From the NCBI GenBank assembly GCA_964523005.1, contig CAZFZL010000104.1, positions 1 through 5,495 of the forward strand: a DNA stretch of 5,495 nt. The letters are read 5' to 3'. This DNA comes from UMGS1307 sp964523005 (GTDB lineage Bacteria; Bacillota; Clostridia; Oscillospirales; CAG-382). How positions within the stretch are numbered: the first letter of the stretch is position 1; each line of letters opens with the position of its first letter. Shown in pieces: positions 1-5,495 of the stretch. The notes beneath the pieces are model-generated. The model had not been told where the DNA came from. It saw only the letters and a program-made list of their open reading frames with translations, and did not search any database. The position numbers were made by a program, and so were the translations under genes.

Positions 1-13
1 ATACTTGCAGAAG

Positions 14-45
14 TCTTGCTTCGCAAGCCTTTGCGGCTTCGCCGC
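14..45. repeat. Two tandem short hairpins with TTC loops
   Basis: Two perfect inverted repeats lie side by side. CTTGC (15-19) pairs with GCAAG (23-27) across a TTC loop, and GCGGC (33-37) pairs with GCCGC (41-45), again across a TTC loop. An alternative pairing of GCAAGC (23-28) with GCTTGT (44-49) is also possible. No T-run follows on either strand, so this is not a typical intrinsic terminator. It sits about 40 bases upstream of the diguanylate cyclase start and could be a dispersed palindromic element, a leader structure of that gene, or the tail of an upstream unit outside the window. The hairpins are seen directly; the role is unknown. Confidence 0.5.
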
Positions 46-85
46 TTGTGCGCTTAACGTTATGAAAGGCAACGGAGATTGATAT

Positions 86-1243
86 ATGATAACATTCAGC
101 CCTGACAATGCTTTGTTCTTCAATGTCGGAGTAGATGCTTTTGCGGCAGCCTTTGTATTGATAATATATTTCGGCTATCGACGGTTTTTTACGAACACCT
201 ATGACAATCAGCTCCTGCGCAGGACGTTGCTGTCTCTCATTATTTTGTACGCGGCAGATATTTGCACGTGGGTGTTTGACGGTAAGAGTGGAGCTGTTAT
301 GCGCATACTCTTGTATATCAGCTATAATATGTACTACTTCATGTTGATGCTCACAGTCCTGATGTGGTGCTTGTATACATATTACAGAACAACCGGGAGA
401 CTTATGCCGCGCCGAGTGCGGCAGTGGTGCTTTTTTGTACCGCTTTTTGTGATAATGCTGTTGATATTAAGCTCTCCGCTTACCGGCTGGTGCTTTTTCC
501 TTGATGCGGCAAACGTATATCATCGCGGCATGGTATCAATGCTGTTTTTTGCTGTGATACTTTCGTATCTTGTGTTTACCGTGGTGTTCCCATTGTCGTA
601 TTACAAAAAAGAGAAGCTGTTTGAACGTCGGGATGAGCTGATTGCGATTTCTGTTTTTGCGCTGCCGATTATTATTGGCGGAGTAATACAGATAATAATA
701 TACGGCATCAGCCTTGAACTGCCGTGCGCTGCCATATCGGTGTTGCTGGTAGTGATGAACAAAATACAAAGCGGCATATCACTTGACGCACTCACCGGAC
801 TCAATAACCGCCGCAGTCTCGAACGCTATCTCAGCAAATATCCGCACGGACGGCCTATAACCGTGTTGTTTCTGGATGTGAATTATTTCAAATTGATAAA
901 TGACAAATATGGTCACAACGAAGGTGACAACGCATTGATTGCCACCGGGGAAGTGTTGCGGCAGGTGTGCGGAAAGAGCAGCGTTTTCCTTTCAAGATAC
1001 GGCGGAGACGAATTTCTGCTTGTTATACCGTTTGATGAACAACTCACGGCAAGCGAGTTTGAAGACATGCTTCAAAGAGCGCTTGATGATATGAACGCAG
1101 CGGGAACACTGCCGTATGAACTCAGCGTCAGCATCGGCAGCGCAAGTGTGGATAACGCAAATGAAAAAACACTTCCTGAGTGTATAAAAAGAGCGGACGA
1201 CAATATGTATTCACGCAAAAAATCCTTTCACCTGAAAAAATAA
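86..1243 (+). CDS. Membrane-anchored diguanylate cyclase (GGDEF domain)
   Basis: This 385-residue protein is predicted to condense two GTP into cyclic di-GMP at the inner face of the membrane. Residues about 10-30, 46-63, 73-97, 113-131, 148-171, 186-207 and 211-226 are hydrophobic, giving roughly seven membrane segments, which I cannot assign to a named sensor family. The GGDEF domain starts at about residue 232 with the DALTGLNNRR signature. It has the metal-binding Asp264 in LFLDVNYFKLIND, the substrate-side DKYGHNEGD stretch (273-281), an intact GGDEF at 306-310, and the usual C-terminal ADDNMYSRKK (370-379). The position of the inhibitory RxxD site reads KSSV (297-300), so product inhibition at that site is probably lost. 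The start is supported by GGAG at 74-77, eight bases upstream. No EAL domain is present. No strong promoter is visible in the 85 bases before it; a TTGCGG/TAACGT pair at 31-60 is too weak to call. It converges on the SGNH gene and seems to be a single-gene unit. Enzyme activity is inferred from the motif. Confidence 0.95.
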   Translation: MITFSPDNALFFNVGVDAFAAAFVLIIYFGYRRFFTNTYDNQLLRRTLLSLIILYAADICTWVFDGKSGAVMRILLYISYNMYYFMLMLTVLMWCLYTYYRTTGRLMPRRVRQWCFFVPLFVIMLLILSSPLTGWCFFLDAANVYHRGMVSMLFFAVILSYLVFTVVFPLSYYKKEKLFERRDELIAISVFALPIIIGGVIQIIIYGISLELPCAAISVLLVVMNKIQSGISLDALTGLNNRRSLERYLSKYPHGRPITVLFLDVNYFKLINDKYGHNEGDNALIATGEVLRQVCGKSSVFLSRYGGDEFLLVIPFDEQLTASEFEDMLQRALDDMNAAGTLPYELSVSIGSASVDNANEKTLPECIKRADDNMYSRKKSFHLKK

Positions 1244-1364
1244 TTAGTGAGGGCCGAGAACCCGAAGCTGTTGTTTAGCCGCAGCCGAACATATGAAGTG
1301 TAATCGTGATATGAAATAACTGATGAGCTTGGATGGTTTAGAGAAAATTTTAAATTTGCATGAA
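1244..1364. other. Convergent spacer with no identified gene
   Basis: This stretch separates the diguanylate cyclase stop from the terminator stem. I find no open frame longer than about eight codons with a credible ribosome binding site, no tRNA-like fold and no repeat. It ends in an AT-rich stretch (1341-1358). It is probably just the 3' untranslated tail of the upstream gene. Confidence 0.5.
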
Positions 1365-1405
1365 AGACGGCAGAAGCGAAAAATGCTTCTGCCGTCTGAG
1401 TTTTT
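1365..1405 (+). terminator. Strong intrinsic terminator after the GGDEF gene
   Basis: A 13-bp perfect stem (1365-1377 with 1385-1397, core GGCAGAAGC/GCTTCTGCC) closes a 7-base loop, GAAAAAT, and is followed by TGAG and TTTTT (1401-1405). It most likely ends the rightward transcript of the diguanylate cyclase, about 120 bases past its stop codon. On the opposite strand the stem is followed by a modestly U-rich stretch (complement of 1341-1364), so it may also stop the leftward SGNH transcript. It is nearly identical in stem, loop and tail to the hairpin at 4570-4610. Confidence 0.88.
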
Positions 1406-1451
1406 ATTGTGTTAGCGACTGCCTTTAATACTTTATTCTAAGGTTTTCCCG

Positions 1452-2744
1452 TCACTCAACTCCGACGGAAAGCTCTTTTATCGTTACATATTGATACGCG
1501 TTGCCGGCGACGAACAGCTTAACTCCCGTTATCAGTACGTTTCCTTCGCTGACGCATGACGCGGGTATACCGATCGAGGACAGCGCCACGGAGCCCTTGA
1601 GCGTCTGGGAAGCGAGCAGATCGCCGGTATACGAATCTGTGTTTCCGCCGAGTGACGGGTTGATAACGATGTACTGACCGTCAGTGTAGGCAGACGGCGT
1701 AGCGCCGTCGAAGAAGAGAATGAGGCTCGCGTTCACGTTAGCGAGGGTGATGTCATAATACAGCACGCCGTCGCTGACTGAAACGCATAGGGGGGCTTCC
1801 GGCAGACAGTGGGCTTCCGGCCACAGCCCGTTCGTGTTGCAAACGCTTATCGCGCCATCCTTCTCGGTAAAACGCATATACGATGCTGTAACAGTGTACC
1901 AGCTCTCGGCTGAGAACGATACGAGAGATACGGCTTCATCGCCGCTTTGCACATAAACGTAGGTGTCGCTTTCGGAAACCGGCGCGGCGTCAGGGTCGTT
2001 TTCATAATGACTTTTGAAAAACTCTGCAACGGCATTGGTAAATATCTCATTTCCCTTTGCGGCAAGGTGGATCCCGTCGGAAAGCAGAACAGTAAACGAC
2101 ACGCCTTCGCACGCTTCACGCGTGTCGATAAGGAACGCATCGGTCTGTGCTGCTACCGTTCGCGTCATCTCGTTGTACACATCGAGCCACTCGAGCGGAG
2201 TGCCGACGAGCGAATACCACGCGCTGTTTTGACCCTGTACCGAGTAGAAAAGGTCCGGGTTGAGCGGATTGGATGTCATAAGTATCGGCACGGCGCCACA
2301 GTCGCGTATCATCTCAACGAGCGTTTTCAGGTTTTCGCCGAACTGCTCCGGCGTGACGCGCGGAGTGTTTGCCGCCGTCATGATAAGGTCGTTCATCCCA
2401 AACAGCACGGTCACAAAATCAGGCGATTGTGACGCGACATAAGCGTCGAAGCGGTCTATGCCCTGGGTTGAGGTTATACCGCCCATCGCGCCGTTGAAGA
2501 AATACATATTAAGCTCATTTGCAGAGCTTCTGCCCCATGAACCGAGTGCCGTTATCGAATCACCGAAGACAACGAGCTTTTTTCCGTCAAGATACACCGT
2601 TTCTTCCTCACTTTCGGTTATTGATGTTTTTTCCGGTGATGATTCCGTGGCTGAAGTGCCGCTGTCGTTTGCTTCCTGCTCCGAACAGGAAAACAGCAAA
2701 GTCAGCAGGCAGAGTATCAGTAAGAGCGTGAAAAGCTTTTTCAT
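1452..2744 (-). CDS. Lipoprotein SGNH/GDSL-family hydrolase with extra C-terminal domain
   Basis: This 430-residue protein is predicted to be a membrane-anchored extracellular esterase or deacylase, perhaps acting on acylated carbohydrate. Residues 1-20 are a lipoprotein signal peptide (MKK, a leucine-rich core, lipobox LFSC with Cys20 as the lipidation site). Residues 21-50 are a Ser/Thr/Glu-rich tether. The SGNH domain spans about 54-245: block I FGDSIT with nucleophile Ser63, block II NGAMGG with oxyanion Gly88 or 89, block III GMND with Asn118, and block V DGIH with Asp223 and His226. All four hallmark residues are present, so the enzyme should be active. Residues 255-430 are rich in Tyr, Thr, Ser and Val with beta-strand character and match no family I can name; a carbohydrate-binding role is possible but unproven. 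The start is supported by GGGAGT (complement of 2751-2756) just upstream and by the signal peptide beginning exactly there. A promoter lies at 2786-2814. It is transcribed away from the DUF4855 gene. The substrate cannot be read from the sequence. Confidence 0.93.
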   Translation of the reverse strand: MKKLFTLLLILCLLTLLFSCSEQEANDSGTSATESSPEKTSITESEEETVYLDGKKLVVFGDSITALGSWGRSSANELNMYFFNGAMGGITSTQGIDRFDAYVASQSPDFVTVLFGMNDLIMTAANTPRVTPEQFGENLKTLVEMIRDCGAVPILMTSNPLNPDLFYSVQGQNSAWYSLVGTPLEWLDVYNEMTRTVAAQTDAFLIDTREACEGVSFTVLLSDGIHLAAKGNEIFTNAVAEFFKSHYENDPDAAPVSESDTYVYVQSGDEAVSLVSFSAESWYTVTASYMRFTEKDGAISVCNTNGLWPEAHCLPEAPLCVSVSDGVLYYDITLANVNASLILFFDGATPSAYTDGQYIVINPSLGGNTDSYTGDLLASQTLKGSVALSSIGIPASCVSEGNVLITGVKLFVAGNAYQYVTIKELSVGVE

Positions 2745-2785
2745 TTTTTTACTCCCGATATAAAATCAGATTCTTATTCAAGTGT

Positions 2786-2814
2786 ATGATAGCACATCGT
2801 GCGTGTTTTTGCAA
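2786..2814 (-). promoter_or_regulatory. Sigma-70-type promoter of the SGNH hydrolase gene
   Basis: Reading leftward, a -35 box TTGCAA (2809-2814) and a -10 box TATCAT (complement of 2786-2791) are separated by exactly 17 bases. Transcription would start near 2779, giving a leader of about 35 bases before the SGNH start codon, with its ribosome binding site GGGAGT inside it. The spacer contains the inverted repeat GCAC-ATC-GTGC (2792-2802), a possible protein-binding site. The boxes are seen directly; activity is inferred. Confidence 0.72.
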
Positions 2815-2840
2815 TATCAAAGGATAGTATAGCTTATCTA
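2815..2840. promoter_or_regulatory. Possible shared operator between back-to-back promoters
   Basis: These 26 bases lie exactly between the -35 boxes of the two divergent promoters. They carry repeated short complementary words, TATC (2815-2818), GATA (2823-2826) and TATC (2835-2838), forming imperfect dyads such as TATC-N4-GATA. A regulator bound here could control both genes. In AT-rich DNA such short dyads arise easily by chance, so this is only a candidate. Confidence 0.25.
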
Positions 2841-2869
2841 TTGACTTTTCACCGGGCGTATGCTAACAT
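2841..2869 (+). promoter_or_regulatory. Sigma-70-type promoter of the DUF4855 gene
   Basis: A -35 box TTGACT (2841-2846) and a -10 box TAACAT (2864-2869) are 17 bases apart, and TGC directly before the -10 makes an extended -10 element. Transcription should start near 2876. This places the in-frame ATG at 2860 upstream of the transcript and so points to the downstream ATG at 2917 as the real start, with a leader of about 40 bases. Confidence 0.75.
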
Positions 2870-2900
2870 TCAAAAAAACGAAAGGCGTCCGCCGCTGTGC

Positions 2901-2906
2901 GGAGAG
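2901..2906 (+). promoter_or_regulatory. Ribosome binding site that decides the DUF4855 start
   Basis: GGAGAG ends 10 bases before the ATG at 2917 and matches the anti-Shine-Dalgarno sequence. The alternative ATG at 2860 is preceded only by ACCGGGCGT, a poor and too-close match. Together with the promoter at 2841-2869 this selects 2917. Confidence 0.7.
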
Positions 2907-2916
2907 TACGATCAAC

Positions 2917-4560
2917 ATGAGCTACTACGCTGATTACACGATCGAAAGAACCGACGATCCTCCCGTTTGGGAAACCCTGTCGGATGAAAAGATCAATCTT
3001 GCAGCCGGAACGGCTCCCGTCAAAATATCCTCAGATGCGCCGATCCCGGATCAATACCACACGGAGTATTACAATTCGAAAGCAGCGATCTCCAAGCTTA
3101 CGGACGGTGTTCGCGCTTCAGCCGCAACGTGCGGTGACGATGCGTTTTTCCATTTCACATGGGGTGTCGGAAGAACGGTGCTATTCAGACTCGGCGGACT
3201 TTCAGCCGTGTCGGGCATCAGCATCGGATTCCTGCGCGAGGATGCCACGGCGGTGAAGCTGCCGCGCGACTGCTGCGTAAGGCTTTCCGAAAACGGTGTC
3301 GATTGGCAGACGGTTGTTCGCGAACGCAGTCTGTGCTGCGCGCACGATTCTTATGTGTTTAACTTCGAAAAGACCTTTACACCATGCAGGGCGCTCTATG
3401 TATCGCTCGAATTTGAAGTATCAAGGCACGTCTGGATCGACGACATATCGATATTCGGTACGCGGACAGTGAGCGCCGATACACAGCACATCACACCGGA
3501 CGGTCCGAAAACGAAGGAGCATACGCGCCATATCGACAAGTACCCTGATTATTCGGCTTTTCTCGGACTTCATAACATGCTTCTTGCGTATAACTGCGTG
3601 CCGCAGGAAAAGGTCGGTGAAAACCATCTCGGGCTCGCCGATGAAAAGCAGCTTCTTCCCTACGTCGCCTACCTTGACACAAAGGGCAATATAAAAGACA
3701 CGTTGTTCGATTCGTTCCTGTTCCTTCCGTATTCGGTGTATACGTATTCGAAGCTTTACAAATGCGCCGACGGCTGGAAATACTACGTCGACAACGTGTT
3801 CGAAAAGGGCTATAACCTCGACGCGCTTGAAAAAGCCGTCGCATCGACACAAAAAGCGCTTTCCATCAAGGATTACTGCGTCACCGTGTTCTTCTCGATA
3901 CTCTGCTCAAAGGTGCATTACGGCGAGTTTCCGGAGAAGTTCGGCGACATCGACGGCGACGGGATCGACGAGGACACCGATACGCTTGAGGGCAGAAAAA
4001 AGCTCCTGAAGTGGATAATCGACGTGCAGATGCAGAAGTACTCCGAAGCTTCTCACGCCCATCTGACGCTCGGAGGGTTTTATTGGTTCGAGGAAGATAT
4101 AAATTACAGCGATGAATTCGAGCTTGAGCTTATCGCTTACGCGAGAGATTATCTCCATTCGCTCGGAATGAAGTTTTTCTGGATACCATATTATCAGGCG
4201 TCCGGCTTCCGCGATTGGGAATCAAACGGCTTCGATATAGCCTGTATGCAGCCGAACTACGCCTTCAATATGTCTATACCGAAGCAGCGGCTATACGACA
4301 ACGCGCAGATATCAAAGCTGTTCGGGATGTGTACTGAATTGGAAATAGGCGGCACAAAGCCCGAAAACATTGAGAATTTCAAGAATTATCTCGATGTCGG
4401 AGCAGAGACAGGGTACATGAATACCGTGAAAATGTATTATCAGGGCGGTATACCGGGAGAATTCTATCATGCCTGCCTCTCATCAGATCCGCTGCTGCGT
4501 TCGATATACGACGATCTGTACGAATTCGTAAACGAAAAATACGTCTCACGTGCCGACTGA
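2917..4560 (+). CDS. DUF4855 domain-containing protein (glycosidase-like)
   Basis: Starting at 2917 the protein is 547 residues, beginning MSYYADY. Residues about 26-182 form a beta-rich, discoidin-like region with the LTDG motif (61-64) and an S-x-N-G-x-x-W element (SENGVDW, 124-130), as often found in carbohydrate-binding domains. The rest matches the DUF4855 family, which I regard as a TIM-barrel, glycosidase-like family of unproven activity. Visible hallmarks are LGGFYWFEEDI (386-396), KFFWIPYYQASG (419-430), GFDIACMQPNY (438-448) and TELEIGG (473-479). Glu392 or Glu393 and Glu474 or Glu476 are plausible catalytic acids by analogy only. An acidic DIDGDGIDEDTD loop (344-355) resembles a calcium site. 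No signal peptide or membrane segment is seen with either possible start, so the protein looks cytoplasmic. The frame is also open from 2845 with an ATG at 2860, but that ATG overlaps the promoter and would add a basic 19-residue stretch unlike a folded domain. It is divergent from the SGNH gene and ends at a strong terminator. Confidence 0.88.
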   Translation: MSYYADYTIERTDDPPVWETLSDEKINLAAGTAPVKISSDAPIPDQYHTEYYNSKAAISKLTDGVRASAATCGDDAFFHFTWGVGRTVLFRLGGLSAVSGISIGFLREDATAVKLPRDCCVRLSENGVDWQTVVRERSLCCAHDSYVFNFEKTFTPCRALYVSLEFEVSRHVWIDDISIFGTRTVSADTQHITPDGPKTKEHTRHIDKYPDYSAFLGLHNMLLAYNCVPQEKVGENHLGLADEKQLLPYVAYLDTKGNIKDTLFDSFLFLPYSVYTYSKLYKCADGWKYYVDNVFEKGYNLDALEKAVASTQKALSIKDYCVTVFFSILCSKVHYGEFPEKFGDIDGDGIDEDTDTLEGRKKLLKWIIDVQMQKYSEASHAHLTLGGFYWFEEDINYSDEFELELIAYARDYLHSLGMKFFWIPYYQASGFRDWESNGFDIACMQPNYAFNMSIPKQRLYDNAQISKLFGMCTELEIGGTKPENIENFKNYLDVGAETGYMNTVKMYYQGGIPGEFYHACLSSDPLLRSIYDDLYEFVNEKYVSRAD

Positions 4561-4569
4561 TAACGATAT

Positions 4570-4610
4570 TCAGGCGGCAGAAGCAAAAACGCTTCTGCCG
4601 CCTGATTTTT
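4570..4610 (+). terminator. Strong intrinsic terminator after the DUF4855 gene
   Basis: A 15-bp perfect stem (4570-4584 with 4591-4605) closes the loop AAAAAC and is followed by TTTTT (4606-4610) and, a little later, TTTTTT (4618-4623). It begins 10 bases after the DUF4855 stop. On the opposite strand only a weakly U-rich sequence follows, so termination of the leftward asnB transcript here is less certain, though the hairpin is correctly placed 28 bases past that gene's stop. It is a sister copy of the hairpin at 1365-1405. Confidence 0.9.
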
Positions 4611-4632
4611 ATTGTGCTTTTTTACAGTGCGG

Positions 4633-5495
4633 TCATTTTCCGCTGTCACCGTAGTTCGACAGCACGCGTGCTGACGGGTCGTTGACATCGCAGCCCTTCC
4701 ACGCTTTGTTAGGCATCCAGAAATCCGCTGTCATTTCGCTTTGACCGGGATAATATTTTTCAAATATCTCACGGTAGAGCAGCGATTCCTTCGTGAACGG
4801 AGTGGCGTGTGTATAGCTTTTACGCCTGTGTTCATACTCAGCGTCTGTATAGAAGCCGTTCGCGAAATCCTTCAGGCAGTCAACCATCGAGTGACCGACG
4901 GCGTCGGAAAATGCCGCTTTTTCGCGCCACAGTATTTCCGCCGGCAGATAGCCGTCGGCGAATGCATGCCGCAGCAGGTACTTGCCCTTTCCGTATCGGT
5001 TCATTTTAATTTTGGGATCGATCGACATGACGTAGCTTACGAAATCGAGGTCGCCGAACGGCACGCGCGCTTCGAGAGAGTTGACAGAAATGCAGCGGTC
5101 GGCGCGCAGCACGTCGTACATATACAGCTCGCTCACACGCTTTTTTGCCTCAAGCTGGAACGCTTCGGCGTTCGGCGCGAAGTCCGTGTATTTGTAGCCG
5201 AACAGCTCGTCGGATATTTCCCCGGTCAGCAGTACGCGGATGTTTGTGGTTTCGTGAATTGCGCGGCAGATAAGATACATACCGATGCTTGCGCGTATAG
5301 TGGTGATGTCGAAGGTGCCGAGCGCGGCGATGACCGTCTCAAGCGAACCGAGAACGTCGCTGTCCGATATTATGACCTCGCTGTGCTCACTGCCGATATA
5401 TTCTGCGGCGGTGCGCGCGTATTTCAGATCGATCGCGTCCATGTCCATGCCTATCGCAAAGGTGCGAATCGGCTTGCCTTGGTGCTTTTGCGCGA
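4633..5495 (-). CDS. asnB: Asparagine synthase (glutamine-hydrolysing), C-terminal part, partial
   Basis: The frame has no stop up to the right edge, so the gene's 5' half lies outside the window; 286 residues plus the stop are visible. It encodes the synthetase domain that activates aspartate with ATP and transfers ammonia to make asparagine in the cytoplasm. The first visible residues include GKPIRTFAIGMD, the strand that normally follows the PP-loop ATP site SGGxDSS, which is itself off the window along with the N-terminal glutaminase domain. Visible hallmarks are TGEISDELFG (coding bases 5197-5226), EARVPFGD (ending near 5050), KYLLRHAF, LPAEILWREKAAFSDAVGHS, ESLLYREIFEKYYP, and a C-terminal DPSARVLSNYG. 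Full-length relatives have about 525-555 residues. An internal Met at 5446-5448 is not the start, because family-conserved sequence continues upstream of it. The TGEISDELFGYKY form, in place of the SGEGSDEVFGGY of E. coli AsnB, resembles clostridial AsnB as I recall it. The promoter is outside the window. Confidence 0.96.
   Translation of the reverse strand, partial: AQKHQGKPIRTFAIGMDMDAIDLKYARTAAEYIGSEHSEVIISDSDVLGSLETVIAALGTFDITTIRASIGMYLICRAIHETTNIRVLLTGEISDELFGYKYTDFAPNAEAFQLEAKKRVSELYMYDVLRADRCISVNSLEARVPFGDLDFVSYVMSIDPKIKMNRYGKGKYLLRHAFADGYLPAEILWREKAAFSDAVGHSMVDCLKDFANGFYTDAEYEHRRKSYTHATPFTKESLLYREIFEKYYPGQSEMTADFWMPNKAWKGCDVNDPSARVLSNYGDSGK

Noticed and set aside
31..60. TTGCGG-18-TAACGT as a promoter for the cyclase gene
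   Set aside because: Both boxes match poorly, and the -35 overlaps a stable hairpin arm; the real promoter may lie upstream of the window.
1318..1346. CTGATGAG followed downstream by GAAA, recalling a hammerhead ribozyme core
   Set aside because: The bases between the two words do not form stem II, and no matching stem I or stem III with a cleavage site is visible.
1947..2432. A 161-codon open frame on the + strand, opposite the SGNH gene
   Set aside because: It is antisense to a gene with intact catalytic motifs, its translation is low-quality (rich in Arg and His, no domain), and it lacks a convincing ribosome binding site.
2799..2810. Leftward CACGCAC preceded by A-rich sequence, recalling the start of a cyclic-di-GMP (GEMM) riboswitch, tempting next to a diguanylate cyclase
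   Set aside because: The conserved GGGCAAACC continuation is missing, and the word lies in the promoter spacer, upstream of the predicted transcript start.
2860..2862. ATG as the start of the DUF4855 gene
   Set aside because: It lies between the -35 and -10 boxes of a good promoter, has no proper ribosome binding site, and would add an unlikely basic N-terminal stretch.
3421..3852. A 143-codon open frame on the - strand within the DUF4855 gene
   Set aside because: It is a shadow of a well-conserved coding region, with no recognisable domain or start signal.
5446..5448. Met as the start of a short asparagine synthase-like gene
   Set aside because: The frame continues to the window edge with family-typical sequence (GKPIRTFAIG) directly upstream, so the gene is cut by the window rather than truncated.

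Overview
The window looks like ordinary chromosome from a Clostridia-type Firmicute, probably a gut anaerobe of the Ruminococcaceae/Oscillospiraceae kind. This rests on the strongly clostridial flavour of the AsnB fragment, GGAG-type ribosome binding sites, a short LxSC lipobox signal peptide, strong hairpin plus U-tract terminators, and a DUF4855 protein. This is a recognition-based judgement; no marker gene is present.

Layout: four genes on strictly alternating strands, so each appears to be its own transcription unit. (1) Bases 1-85 hold two tandem hairpins and the ribosome binding site of the first gene. (2) 86-1243 (+) is a membrane-anchored diguanylate cyclase with about seven predicted membrane segments and an intact GGDEF motif, but no RxxD inhibitory site. 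(3) 1244-1451 is a convergent spacer with a strong terminator and nothing else I can identify. (4) 1452-2744 (-) is a lipoprotein SGNH/GDSL hydrolase with an unassigned C-terminal beta-rich domain. (5) 2745-2916 is a divergent promoter region with one good sigma-70-type promoter on each strand. (6) 2917-4560 (+) is a DUF4855 protein (discoidin-like N-terminal domain plus glycosidase-like domain) without a signal peptide. An upstream ATG at 2860 is rejected because it lies inside the promoter. (7) 4561-4632 is a convergent spacer with a second terminator, nearly identical to the first. (8) 4633 to the right edge (-) is the C-terminal half of asparagine synthase AsnB, which continues beyond the window.

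How they may work together: the SGNH lipoprotein and the DUF4855 protein share a divergent promoter region and are bracketed by sister terminators. They may form a small carbohydrate-processing module, with the esterase/deacylase outside the cell and the DUF4855 protein apparently inside. That link is inferred from position only. The diguanylate cyclase and asnB have no evident functional tie to the pair. I see no CRISPR array, insertion sequence, phage gene, tRNA, rRNA or recognisable riboswitch. I do not see a clearly new multi-gene system. The most useful observations are the start correction of the DUF4855 gene, the covarying terminator pair, and the uncharacterised domains.
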